From the NCBI RefSeq assembly GCF_002920915.1, contig NZ_PQVF01000003.1, positions 186,001 through 250,000 of the forward strand: 64,000 bases of DNA, written 5' to 3'. Under the pieces are notes generated by a model that was not told the origin of the DNA, searched no databases, and saw only the letters and a program-made list of their open reading frames with translations. This DNA is from Solitalea longa. GTDB taxonomy: Bacteria; Bacteroidota; Bacteroidia; Sphingobacteriales; Sphingobacteriaceae. Of this stretch, positions 20,053 through 27,762 are shown piece by piece (positions within the stretch are counted from its first letter, which is position 1; each line of letters starts with the position of its first letter). The position numbers were made by a program, and so were the translations under genes.

Positions 20053-20066
20053 TATAAGTACTTATA
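20053..20066. promoter_or_regulatory. 14-bp perfect palindrome between peptidase operon and GH2 gene
   Basis: TATAAGTACTTATA is a perfect palindrome 34 nt before the GH2 start, in a 62-nt AT-rich gap. It is a candidate operator; it lacks the stem strength and T-run of a terminator. Confidence 0.3.
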
Positions 20067-20100
20067 CTATACAAGAAATAATTAACCAATTAATCAATTA

Positions 20101-22455
20101 ATGGAAATGAAATTGATCAGAATATTTTTTACAGCAGCATGTTTGCTTTCGCAGCATTTATATGCACAAGAGGGCTATAAAATGCAACCAATAGCTATCC
20201 AAAGCCGTTGGGCTAAGGAAGTGTCGCCTACCAATGCTTTAAAGGAATATCCACGCCCACAAATGGTACGCAGTAGCTGGACGAATTTGAATGGTTTGTG
20301 GGACTATGCCATTACGGCAAAAGATGCTTCAACACCTTCTGCCTTTCAGGGGCAGCTATTAGTGCCTTACCCCATTGAATCAGCACTTTCGGGTGTAAAG
20401 AAGATGCTATTGCCAACGCAAAATTTATGGTATAAACGCACCGTCAATGTGAGCAGCAAAGCAGCAGAGCGGACCTTGCTTCATTTTGGTGCGGTTGACT
20501 GGCAGGCCACTGTTTTTGTGAACGGTAAAGAAGTGGGCAGTCATACCGGTGGTTATACTGAATTCTCGTTTGATATCACCGATGCATTGAAAGCAGGGGA
20601 TAATGAGTTAATGGTGAAAGTCTATGATCCATCTGATCAGGGTATTGGTCCTCATGGCAAGCAGGTGTTGAACCCGCAAAATATATATTATACACCCACC
20701 AGCGGTATCTGGCAAACGGTATGGATGGAAACCGTTCCGGCGGCAAGTATTACCGGTTTGACCATTAATCCTGATGTCGATAAATCGGTGGTGAACATTA
20801 CAGTCAATTCAGCTACCTCATCACCCGTTGAGTTGACTGTGGAAGGGAAGACCATAAAAGGAATGGCTAATAAAATCATTTCGGTTCCTGTAAAAAACCT
20901 GAAACTGTGGTCTCCGGCCAGTCCCTACTTGTATGATTTTACGGCTAAACTGGGTAAGGATGTCGTGAAATCTTATTTCGGTATGCGTAAGATCTCTGTG
21001 GCTAAGGATAGCAAAGGGGTAGAGCGAATCATGCTGAACAATCAACCTTATTATAATTTGGGAACGCTTGACCAGGGTTTCTGGCCGGATGGACTTTATA
21101 CTGCACCTACTGATGAAGCACTTGCCTTTGATATCAAAGCGATCAAGGCGATGGGCTTTAATACCATCCGCAAGCACATTAAGGTAGAACCTGCCCGTTG
21201 GTATTATCACGCCGATAAGTTGGGGATGTTGGTTTGGCAGGATATGGTGAATCCTAACCAGGGCTTGCCTGAGGGTTCTAAGCAGGCTTTTGAAAAACAA
21301 GGGGCAGAAATGTTGCAACAACTGCACAATTCTCCTTCTATTACTACCTGGGTCTTATTTAATGAGAAATGGGGACAGTATGACCAGGAGCGCCTGACCA
21401 GTTGGATCAAGCAAATGGATCCAACACGTATTGTGAATGGTCATAGTGGTGAAAATTTGTATGTGAATGATCAATTAAGATCTCCTTCACCCAATGCTTA
21501 TGTGAATGCCGATATGACCGATGTGCACAGCTATCCGCAACCAATGAATGCCATTAAGTTGGAGGGTAAAGCGCAGGTTTGCGGGGAGTTTGGAGGGATA
21601 GGAGTGTTTATTCCTGATCATCAGTGGAGTACGGATGCAGCCTGGGGATATGTACAGGAAAAACCTGCAGACTTGAAACTGAAATATGCGGGGATGAACA
21701 AGAAGCTGGAGGAATTGCAGAAGGAGGGTATGTCGGGCTCTATCTATACTCAACCCTTTGATGTGGAGACCGAGCAAAATGGTTTGATGACCTATGACCG
21801 GGAGATTGTAAAAATCCCTTTTACAGAACTTAGAAAGATCCATGCAGCTTTAAATCCAGTTATGGGAACCATCCCTGAGGTGACAGCAACTGATGCGGAT
21901 TTAACTGATCCGGCTATATTATACAAAAATGCACAGGATGAATTTGCTGCCGGTAAAACTGATATCGGATTTGTGAAAAAACTGATCATGATGGCCAGTC
22001 AGAACGGCGACCAGGCAGGAAAGGTTAAATTCACTGAGGAGTATTTTAAAGCGTTAAAAACACCGTTGCCAGAGGATGACATGCGGACGGTAGCCAGAAT
22101 AAGTCAAAGTACCAAGGATCAGGGTTTCAAATTTATGCAGGACAATGCCGATGCCTTTAAGAAAGTTTTAGGTGATCGCATGTATACAATCCTCATGATG
22201 AACATGATCTTTAAAGGGGATATGGAGCCAATGATGAAGGCGAAAGCCAGCTGGGACGAGATTGGTAATGCTGTAATGAAATACGGCGCGCCGGGCGAAG
22301 AAATGTACCTGAGAGCAAAAACGGTGACTTTTTATAATGAACAAAAATGGACAGAGTTTGTGCCTGCTGCTACAACCTACCTGGAGAAATTTGGTGCAGG
22401 TATTTCAGAACAGGAAAAGCTTGCTTTTCAGGGTGCGATCAATGAACATAAATAG
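20101..22455 (+). CDS. Glycoside hydrolase family 2 protein with C-terminal helical extension
   Basis: Exported GH2 enzyme (beta-galactosidase/glucuronidase/mannosidase clan). Signal peptide ending LYAQ; the ATG at 20107 is an alternative start. Order: sugar-binding jelly roll (about 50-210, SWTNLNGLWDYAI and QNLWYKRTV), Ig-like sandwich (about 215-300), TIM barrel (about 305-590). The general acid is Glu422 in LFNEKWG (420 from the second ATG), and the likely nucleophile is the Glu of CGEFGG, about 74 residues later. Residues about 600-784 are an unusual helical extension resembling the helical half of the thioredoxin protein at 4951. Followed by a galactose-mutarotase-type gene, so a sugar-releasing role is likely; substrate not deducible. 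Confidence 0.88.
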   Translation: MEMKLIRIFFTAACLLSQHLYAQEGYKMQPIAIQSRWAKEVSPTNALKEYPRPQMVRSSWTNLNGLWDYAITAKDASTPSAFQGQLLVPYPIESALSGVKKMLLPTQNLWYKRTVNVSSKAAERTLLHFGAVDWQATVFVNGKEVGSHTGGYTEFSFDITDALKAGDNELMVKVYDPSDQGIGPHGKQVLNPQNIYYTPTSGIWQTVWMETVPAASITGLTINPDVDKSVVNITVNSATSSPVELTVEGKTIKGMANKIISVPVKNLKLWSPASPYLYDFTAKLGKDVVKSYFGMRKISVAKDSKGVERIMLNNQPYYNLGTLDQGFWPDGLYTAPTDEALAFDIKAIKAMGFNTIRKHIKVEPARWYYHADKLGMLVWQDMVNPNQGLPEGSKQAFEKQGAEMLQQLHNSPSITTWVLFNEKWGQYDQERLTSWIKQMDPTRIVNGHSGENLYVNDQLRSPSPNAYVNADMTDVHSYPQPMNAIKLEGKAQVCGEFGGIGVFIPDHQWSTDAAWGYVQEKPADLKLKYAGMNKKLEELQKEGMSGSIYTQPFDVETEQNGLMTYDREIVKIPFTELRKIHAALNPVMGTIPEVTATDADLTDPAILYKNAQDEFAAGKTDIGFVKKLIMMASQNGDQAGKVKFTEEYFKALKTPLPEDDMRTVARISQSTKDQGFKFMQDNADAFKKVLGDRMYTILMMNMIFKGDMEPMMKAKASWDEIGNAVMKYGAPGEEMYLRAKTVTFYNEQKWTEFVPAATTYLEKFGAGISEQEKLAFQGAINEHK

Positions 22456-22608
22456 TTTGAGCTGCTGGTAAAAAGTAGTAATCAAATGTTCTGAAGTAAT
22501 AACCGATTGAGAGATGGTTAGTCAGGGTATCTGGAAAGTGGAGATTCCGGACGCCCTCTTCGGAGCCTGTGATTTTTATAGAGAGTAAGTTAAGACAATC
22601 AAGAAACG

Positions 22609-23700
22609 ATGAAGTCATTTAAACATCAAATAAAAATTATAATCCTCTGCATAATGACAGCTACATTAATGAGCTGTAACGGAAATTCTAAAAATGGGGA
22701 TGGAAGTTATAAAGTTTTCTTTATAGAAAATAAGCAAGGCATGCAGGCTGAATTCTGTGAAAACGGAGCCAGGCTGATGAGTCTTAAAGTACCTGATAAG
22801 AACGGGATCCTTACGGATGTTGTAATCGGTTTTGAAAACCCTGCAGATTATGACAAGGCTACCGAACCCTACTTTGGAGCTACCATTGGCCGATATGGCA
22901 ATCGGATTGCTAAAGGAAAGTTTAAGCTCAATGGTGAATCTTATCAGCTTACTATTAATAATGGGGTGAATACGCTTCACGGAGGTAAGACAGGATTTCA
23001 GTATCAAAACTGGACCCTGAAAAAAGTAAATGATTCTACCTTGGTTTGTACCTTAAGCTCCCCTGATGGTGACAATGGGTTTCCGGGCAAACTGAATGCG
23101 AAGGTTACCTATGTGCTAACTTCGGCAAATGCCTTGACGATAGCGTATGAGGCAACGACCAATCAGCCTACGATTGTCAACTTAACCAATCATGCTTTTT
23201 TTAACCTGAATGGTTCTGGAAGTATTCTGGATCATACACTAATGATCAATGCTGACCGTTATACGCCGGTTGATTCCACCCTGATTCCAAGTGGCGAGCT
23301 TGCACCGGTGACAGGTACTCCCTTTGATTTCAGAATCGCTGAGAAGATCGGGTTTTGTATCTCCGCCACTAACGACCAGTTGCGATTTGGAAAGGGCTAT
23401 GATCACAATTATGTATTGAACCCAAGCAAGATATTGCCAGCTGCTGAAGTTTGCGGCGATAAATCAGGCATTATAATGAGTATTTACACTACCGAGCCGG
23501 GCTTGCAGTTTTATTCGGGCAATTTTATGCAGGGCAAGAACAAACTGCGCAATGGTCCTGATAATTTCAGAACCGCTTTCTGCCTGGAGACACAGCATTT
23601 TCCGGATTCACCTAACCATTCTAATTTTCCTTCAACGGTGCTTATGCCGGATGAAGTTTATAAGAGTAAAAGTGAGTACGTGTTTTCTGTCAATAGATAA
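22609..23700 (+). CDS. Aldose 1-epimerase (galactose mutarotase), lipoprotein form
   Basis: Interconverts alpha and beta anomers of aldoses. Lipobox MSC ends at Cys23, so it is anchored in the envelope rather than cytoplasmic. Mutarotase signatures: GATIGRYGNRIA, VNTLHGG (His124), NHAFFNLNG (His195, catalytic) and ETQHFPDSPNH (Glu327, catalytic base). Length 363 is normal once the leader is allowed for. It lies 153 nt after the GH2 gene on the same strand, consistent with processing sugars released by that enzyme. The gap holds no recognisable gene. A dispersed repeat element begins 24 nt after its stop. Confidence 0.93.
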   Translation: MKSFKHQIKIIILCIMTATLMSCNGNSKNGDGSYKVFFIENKQGMQAEFCENGARLMSLKVPDKNGILTDVVIGFENPADYDKATEPYFGATIGRYGNRIAKGKFKLNGESYQLTINNGVNTLHGGKTGFQYQNWTLKKVNDSTLVCTLSSPDGDNGFPGKLNAKVTYVLTSANALTIAYEATTNQPTIVNLTNHAFFNLNGSGSILDHTLMINADRYTPVDSTLIPSGELAPVTGTPFDFRIAEKIGFCISATNDQLRFGKGYDHNYVLNPSKILPAAEVCGDKSGIIMSIYTTEPGLQFYSGNFMQGKNKLRNGPDNFRTAFCLETQHFPDSPNHSNFPSTVLMPDEVYKSKSEYVFSVNR

Positions 23701-23723
23701 TAAAAACTAGTAAAACTGAATCC

Positions 23724-23800
23724 GATTAAACTTCTCATATAATCAATTTTGGTGTGCGCAAAATGCCTGTCATTTTTTTAATGATGGGCTTTTGCCATTT
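23724..23800 (+). repeat. Dispersed structured repeat, family 1, copy 1
   Basis: About 77 nt. It begins GATTAAACTTCTCATATAAT, passes through AATTTTGGTGTGCGC, and ends in a stem-loop at 23758-23795 whose arms are GCAAAATGCCTGTCAT and ATGATGGGCTTTTGC (15 pairs allowing two G-U and one bulged T). Other copies lie at 44952, 45445 and 58542, all in intergenic DNA and all on the plus strand. No T-run follows the stem, so it is not a typical terminator. Confidence 0.8.
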
Positions 23801-23849
23801 ATAGATCATAGGGTTTGTGGAGTTCAACTTTATTACTTCTTATTTGTGA

Positions 23850-23980
23850 GATATGGAAGCTTTTGCCTTCCGCGGTCAGGCAGACAGAATATTCCCGATC
23901 CCGGTTGAAGCGGGACATCCAATTCACCTTTAACCATGCCACACAGGCTGGAATTGGCCAAGGTTCCTTATGTGAATATT
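23850..23980 (+). repeat. Dispersed repeat, family 2, copy A
   Basis: About 131 nt, matching 25300-25431. Shared blocks in the same order: ATATGRAAG, TTTTGCCTTCCG, CAGAC-GAATATTCCCGA, GGCCWAGGTTCCTT and a final GAATA. Copy A has the hairpin CCCG-gttgaag-CGGG after the ATTCCCGA block. Together with copy B it brackets the VOC gene and the small membrane-protein gene. Confidence 0.7.
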
Positions 23981-24305
23981 GAATTATGGGGCTTTTATGA
24001 AATTATCCATTTGAGATAAAATCTAAAATGCTTCATTTAGGTTGGTATCCATAAAAACATTGATCAACAACCACTTGCCCAAAGCACGGTGATTGTGCAT
24101 TTTTGAACTAAAAACCTATTTAATAACTTTACCTATTGGGAGAATGACGCAGGTATTATTACCAGGCTTTCGTCAAGTTGTAACGTTAGCTGTCATTGCA
24201 AGGGACGATTTGGTAACTCGAGACAAATTATTATTGACAAATAAATTATAAACAGCAAAAAATATTAATAGCTCAATTTTAAAATAAATTTCAATAACAA
24301 ATAAC

Positions 24306-24743
24306 ATGGCAAAAGTATCAATCTATCTTAACTTCCAAGGCAAAACAGAGGAAGCCTTTAACTTTTACAAATCAGTTTTTAAAACTGAATTTTCTGCTCC
24401 AATCATGAAAATGGGCGACATGCCTGCACCAGAAGGTATGCCACCGCTTTCAGATGAAGACAAAAACAAAGTTATGCATGTAGCATTGCCTACATTAAAT
24501 GGTGTAGAAATTATGGGTACAGACAATTTGGAAAGTATGGGACATCATACAAAAATTGGAAACAACACAACAATTAGTCTTGAGCCCGATACAAGAGAAG
24601 AAACAGAAAGATTATTCCAATCACTATCAGAAGGAGCTACTGATTTAGCACCATTGGCAGAACAATTTTGGGGAGCACTTTGGGGTTGCTGTTTGGACAA
24701 GTATGGCATTCGTTGGATGTTTAATTTTCCTTTGAAAAAATAG
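24306..24743 (+). CDS. VOC-superfamily protein (PhnB/YjdN-like)
   Basis: A 145-residue cytoplasmic protein of the glyoxalase/bleomycin-resistance fold. Features: YLNFQGKTEEAFNFYKSVF at the N-terminus, a KVMHVALPTLNGVEIMGTD strand, and C-terminal FWGALWGCCLDKYGIRWMFN, typical of the PhnB-like group. Full length for the family. The ligand or reaction cannot be assigned. It sits alone in a gene-poor stretch bracketed by family 2 repeats, suggesting it was acquired or moved as a small accessory segment. Confidence 0.88.
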   Translation: MAKVSIYLNFQGKTEEAFNFYKSVFKTEFSAPIMKMGDMPAPEGMPPLSDEDKNKVMHVALPTLNGVEIMGTDNLESMGHHTKIGNNTTISLEPDTREETERLFQSLSEGATDLAPLAEQFWGALWGCCLDKYGIRWMFNFPLKK

Positions 24744-24944
24744 AAAAACAAACTGCTAATAGTACATTTTAAATAGGGGGGCTCTTTAGACAGTTTCATG
24801 GTTAGAGGAAGTGTGGTTCTCCGAATGAAAACTCGTACTGAAAAGCCCGCCCATTACAAATCTGCAAAACGTGGCGGTAATAGTAACGACTAACACAGTA
24901 ACTATCAAAACACGTGACAAAAAAGTAAAAACTAAACTTCAATC

Positions 24945-25109
24945 GTGAAAGAAACTGGAGATAACAAATCAGGAAATGGTTTTGGCATGTGGGTTGGTCT
25001 TGGAATCGTTTTTGGTTCAGCCTTTGGAGCTCTTTTTGGAAATACTTCTTTAGGCGCAGGAATGGGAATAGTTATAGGTGCTATTTTTAGTATTATTTTA
25101 ACTCTGTAG
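24945..25109 (+). CDS. 54-residue glycine-rich membrane protein
   Basis: Short ORF beginning with GTG. After a polar N-terminus (KETGDNKSGNGFG) come two hydrophobic, glycine-spaced segments (MWVGLGIVFGSAFGALFG and GAGMGIVIGAIFSIILTL), a glycine-zipper pattern suited to a small inner-membrane protein with two packed helices. The composition strongly favours real coding. No upstream in-frame ATG is present. Function unknown; it follows the VOC gene by 201 nt. Confidence 0.6.
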   Translation: MKETGDNKSGNGFGMWVGLGIVFGSAFGALFGNTSLGAGMGIVIGAIFSIILTL

Positions 25110-25146
25110 AAAACTGGAAATAACTTTTAATCCTTTCTGTACTTAG

Positions 25147-25281
25147 AATAAACATTCGAAGAAATGGGGCAGGAGGATAGAGGTACTGAAGGATGTTTGT
25201 TATGAGTATGATGAGATTGAAATAAGGGTTGATTTGCCGGCTGAGCCGGTGATGCATAAGAAAGGGTTTTATAGGGGGTAA
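25147..25281 (+). pseudogene. Remnant C-terminal coding fragment
   Basis: An open frame of 44 codons directly after a TAG, with no usable start codon, reading KKWGRRIEVLKDVCYEYDEI and then IRVDLPAEPVMHKKGFYRG before TAA. The mix of charged and hydrophobic residues looks like the tail of a real protein. I do not recognise the family. It overlaps no other gene and lies just before family 2 copy B. It is probably the decayed end of a gene lost by rearrangement. Confidence 0.35.
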
Positions 25282-25299
25282 GGTAGGGTGTGGTTTATT

Positions 25300-25431
25300 G
25301 ATATGAAAGTTTTTGCCTTCCGTCTCGGTTGAACCGAGAGCAGACCGAATATTCCCGACGGAACTACGTCCAGTTTGCCTGCAGGCCTTACCGCTCCAGG
25401 CCGAAAATGGCCTAGGTTCCTTGCCGAATAA
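25300..25431 (+). repeat. Dispersed repeat, family 2, copy B
   Basis: About 132 nt, colinear with 23850-23980. Contains the strong hairpin TCTCGGT-tga-ACCGAGA (25323-25339) and the palindromic GGCC-gaaaat-GGCC just before the conserved AGGTTCCTT. Both copies are on the plus strand, 1,450 nt apart. Confidence 0.7.
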
Positions 25432-25512
25432 AGAATGATTGTCTTTACAGAACTGTGTCTAGTTTGTCAACAATTCAGTTTTTAAGACCTTTTAGGAGGC
25501 AGAATAGTTGGA

Positions 25513-25623
25513 ATGGAAAAAATCAATATAAAAAAGAATAAAAGAGTTGGTAAAAAGGAGAAGTCCTTACGTCTATTAGATATAGGTTTTGATAATTCAA
25601 AAACTTTTCTTTCATATCACTAA
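25513..25623 (+). CDS. Possible 36-residue basic peptide before a terminator
   Basis: ATG-initiated frame of 36 codons, lysine-rich (MEKINIKKNKRVGKKEKSLR), ending 7 nt before an intrinsic terminator. The position against a terminator is suggestive, but AT-rich DNA gives Lys/Asn-rich frames by chance, and no family is recognised. The stretch could equally be a small RNA or an untranslated remnant. Confidence 0.25.
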   Translation: MEKINIKKNKRVGKKEKSLRLLDIGFDNSKTFLSYH

Positions 25624-25630
25624 ATCAAAT

Positions 25631-25666
25631 CCCGGTTAACTTTAAAAAGTGCCGGGTATTTTTTTT
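25631..25666 (+). terminator. Intrinsic terminator upstream of sigma factor gene
   Basis: Stem CCCGG…CCGGG extended internally by ACTTT/AAAGT, followed by TATTTTTTTT. No recognised gene lies directly upstream except a 36-codon ORF, so it must end transcription of that ORF, of an RNA, or read-through from the accessory segment. Confidence 0.75.
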
Positions 25667-25770
25667 GAGAAGGGAATTCATTTAAATCAAATTTTAATAA
25701 GATAGAAATAGTAATACTTTTATGACCTTGAATGATAAATAAACTTTATTTAGGAAATTATACCATTTAG

Positions 25771-26370
25771 ATGCTATTGTTAATGAACGTCTTAAGCAAT
25801 AATCCTGATGAAACCATTGAATCAAATACTATAAATACTTTATATAAAGAGTATTATAACTATTTGGTTTTTGTTGGTTTAAAGCAGGGTGTTGAACTGG
25901 ATATTGTGAAAGATATTATTAATCAAACCTTTTTAGCTTTCCTAGAAAAGCAGATTAATTTTAAGGAAATAAAAAATGTTAAGTCATTCGTGATAACTTC
26001 TTTTAAAAGAAAGTTAATTGATAATTATCGGGAAGATGTCAAGAAATATAACTATCTAAATCAAAACCTCTTTCAAAACGAAATAGATCCTTCTATTGAG
26101 GACAGAATCTTGCACAATCAATCCTGGGTAGAATTAAAGAATAAGCTGGAAAAGGCGTTTCAACAATTACCACCTCGTTGTCAAACTGCCATCTTTTTAA
26201 AGTATTATGAAGGTTTGAATAATGAACAGATTGTTGAGAGAACCGGTTTAACCACCCGAAGTGTTTACAATAATCTTTTTGAAGGCATTAAAAAGATGAG
26301 AGAAATTATGGAAAATGAAAACATAGACTCCAAATTTCTCCCTGATTTACTTTTATTTATGTTTATTTAA
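25771..26370 (+). CDS. ECF RNA polymerase sigma factor (FecI-like)
   Basis: A 199-residue group 4 sigma factor directing RNA polymerase to the linked SusC operon. Region 2 is KDIINQTFLAFLEKQINFKE to FKRKLIDNYRED. Region 4 is QLPPRCQTAIFLKYYEGL with the helix-turn-helix EQIVERTGLTTRSVYNNL. It ends in a short hydrophobic tail (LLLFMFI), as do the two other FecI-type proteins here. It is followed 54 nt later by its FecR partner and then SusC, SusD and an S9 peptidase. The start could be 25771 or the Met four codons on. Confidence 0.92.
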   Translation: MLLLMNVLSNNPDETIESNTINTLYKEYYNYLVFVGLKQGVELDIVKDIINQTFLAFLEKQINFKEIKNVKSFVITSFKRKLIDNYREDVKKYNYLNQNLFQNEIDPSIEDRILHNQSWVELKNKLEKAFQQLPPRCQTAIFLKYYEGLNNEQIVERTGLTTRSVYNNLFEGIKKMREIMENENIDSKFLPDLLLFMFI

Positions 26371-26424
26371 AAAAAGCATTGGTAAAAAGAACTCCATCCT
26401 CCGTCTCTTATAAAAAAACAAAGG

Positions 26425-27606
26425 ATGGAGAAGATTTATAGCATTGAAGAACTTATAATAGATGACACATTCATCAATTATTGCTACAATGCAAACGCGC
26501 ACGATGTTGAAAAGTGGAACGCCTATATAAATTCAAATAATCAAGCTGACGTTGAAGAAGCAAAGAGATTTGTGTATGGTTTAGGGAATATGTTAGCAAG
26601 TTCTCAAGTAAATGAGTCCTTCCGAAAATTCAAATCCTTAACAGAAGATATTTCTCATGTAACAAAGGTTAAATCACTTTGGAAATCTATTGGGCGAATT
26701 GCCGCAGCTGCAATCATTATCCTAAGCGTTGGTGGTGGTATTTATTTATATCAGCACAACAAAAAAATTACTGCTGAGGATACTAAAATCTTAGCAGAAG
26801 TAAAACCTGGAAGTAATAAGGCTATTTTAACCTTGGCCAATGGTAAAAGAATTGCCTTAGAAGAAGCAAAAACAGGACTATTATCAAACGAGGGTGGTAC
26901 CAGTGTGAATAAAACTTCAGACGGTTTATTAAAGTATAATGACTCCCAAAATGAAGATTCTCCCCCATCTTTTAACAAACTAGAAATACCAAGAGGAGGC
27001 CAATATCAAGTAGTACTTTCTGATGGGTCTAAAGTATGGCTTAACTCAGCTTCGATTTTAATTTACCCCACTTCTTTTGATACCAAAGAGCGAAAAGTAG
27101 AACTCATAGGTGAGGCCTATTTTGAAATTGCGAAGGATAAAACTAAACCTTTTAGAGTTGTATCTAAAGAACAAACTGTTGAGGTTTTAGGTACTCATTT
27201 TAACATTAGCAATTATCCTGATGATATGAGTGTTCATACTACTTTGCTAGAAGGCTCTGTTCGGGTGGTTGCAAAATCAACAGGTAGTACACAAATACTA
27301 AAGCCGGGGGGACAGATAAATATATCAGGTAATTCTATACAAATTGACCAACATGCAGATATAGAAGAAGTTATTGCCTGGAAAAATGGAGACTTTAACT
27401 TTAAAGGAGAGGATATAAAAAGTATTATGCGACAACTATCGAGATGGTATAATATCGACGTAAGATATGAAGGTAAAGTGACCGATGAAGTTTATTATGC
27501 CAAGATATCCAGAAATAAAAATATCAGTGAGGTGCTTAAACTACTTGAACAAGCAGAAGGTGTTCATTTCAAAATTCAAGAAAGGAGGATAATTGTAATG
27601 CAATAA
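26425..27606 (+). CDS. FecR-family anti-sigma factor / signal transducer
   Basis: A 393-residue single-pass inner-membrane protein. The N-terminal cytoplasmic part (about 1-90) should bind the sigma factor. The membrane segment is AAAAIIILSVGGGIYLY (about 94-112). The periplasmic FecR domain (VVLSDGSKVWLNSASILIYP, GEAYFEIAKDKTKPF, VLGTHFNISNY) is followed by the C-terminal DUF4974-type domain (DFNFKGEDIKSIMRQLSRWY) that contacts the SusC STN domain. The gap to the SusC start is 159 nt and carries the antisense RNA signals described separately. Confidence 0.93.
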   Translation: MEKIYSIEELIIDDTFINYCYNANAHDVEKWNAYINSNNQADVEEAKRFVYGLGNMLASSQVNESFRKFKSLTEDISHVTKVKSLWKSIGRIAAAAIIILSVGGGIYLYQHNKKITAEDTKILAEVKPGSNKAILTLANGKRIALEEAKTGLLSNEGGTSVNKTSDGLLKYNDSQNEDSPPSFNKLEIPRGGQYQVVLSDGSKVWLNSASILIYPTSFDTKERKVELIGEAYFEIAKDKTKPFRVVSKEQTVEVLGTHFNISNYPDDMSVHTTLLEGSVRVVAKSTGSTQILKPGGQINISGNSIQIDQHADIEEVIAWKNGDFNFKGEDIKSIMRQLSRWYNIDVRYEGKVTDEVYYAKISRNKNISEVLKLLEQAEGVHFKIQERRIIVMQ

Positions 27607-27629
27607 AAAATTGACTTACAGTTAATCTG

Positions 27630-27755
27630 AAAACAAAATAGTCATTCCAGTTAGAGCTGGAATGACTAAGCCTAGATTAATTGAATAATTAATTCAAATA
27701 TTCTTAAATCGGATAGTGCCATCATCTGGAAAATGCAAGGGCACTATCACTAAAA
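27630..27755 (-). ncRNA. Predicted cis-antisense small RNA in the FecR-SusC gap (DonS-like)
   Basis: Prediction from signals on the minus strand. A -7 box TACATTTG (27770-27763) overlaps the SusC start codon, giving a start near 27755. About 90 nt on is a perfect terminator stem GTCATTCCAG-6 nt-CTGGAATGAC (27641-27666) followed on the minus strand by TATTTTGTTTTC. The hairpin has no T-run in the SusC direction. Length about 125 nt, fully complementary to the SusC leader. Bacteroides fragilis DonS, an antisense repressor of an ECF-sigma-controlled utilisation locus, is the known precedent. No clear -33 box was found. Confidence 0.6.
27712..27748 (+). promoter_or_regulatory. Leader stem-loop with TGGAAA loop before SusC
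   Basis: Perfect 9-bp inverted repeat GATAGTGCC/GGCACTATC around a 19-nt loop containing CTGGAAAA, ending 17 nt before the SusC start. Equivalent elements are present before the SusCs at 42703 and 47700. It could act in the mRNA leader or as the exposed loop (TTTTCCAG) of the antisense RNA for kissing interactions. Confidence 0.6.
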
Positions 27756-27762
27756 AGCTAAA

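Larger units (their letters stand above)
23701..24305. other. 605-nt gene-free region with two dispersed repeats
   Basis: Contains one copy each of two intergenic repeat families (23724-23800 and 23850-23980). The remaining 325 nt up to the VOC gene are AT-rich and I see no coding frame or RNA gene in them. Confidence 0.6.

Noticed and set aside
23758-23795. Family 1 repeat hairpin as terminator for galM
   Set aside because: No T-run follows the stem on either strand, and other copies are upstream of genes or between divergent genes.
24171-24945. Integron-like cassette boundaries (GTAACGTTAGC before the VOC gene, GTAACGACTAAC after it)
   Set aside because: The motifs do not fit the attC core consensus on both arms, and no integrase gene is visible.
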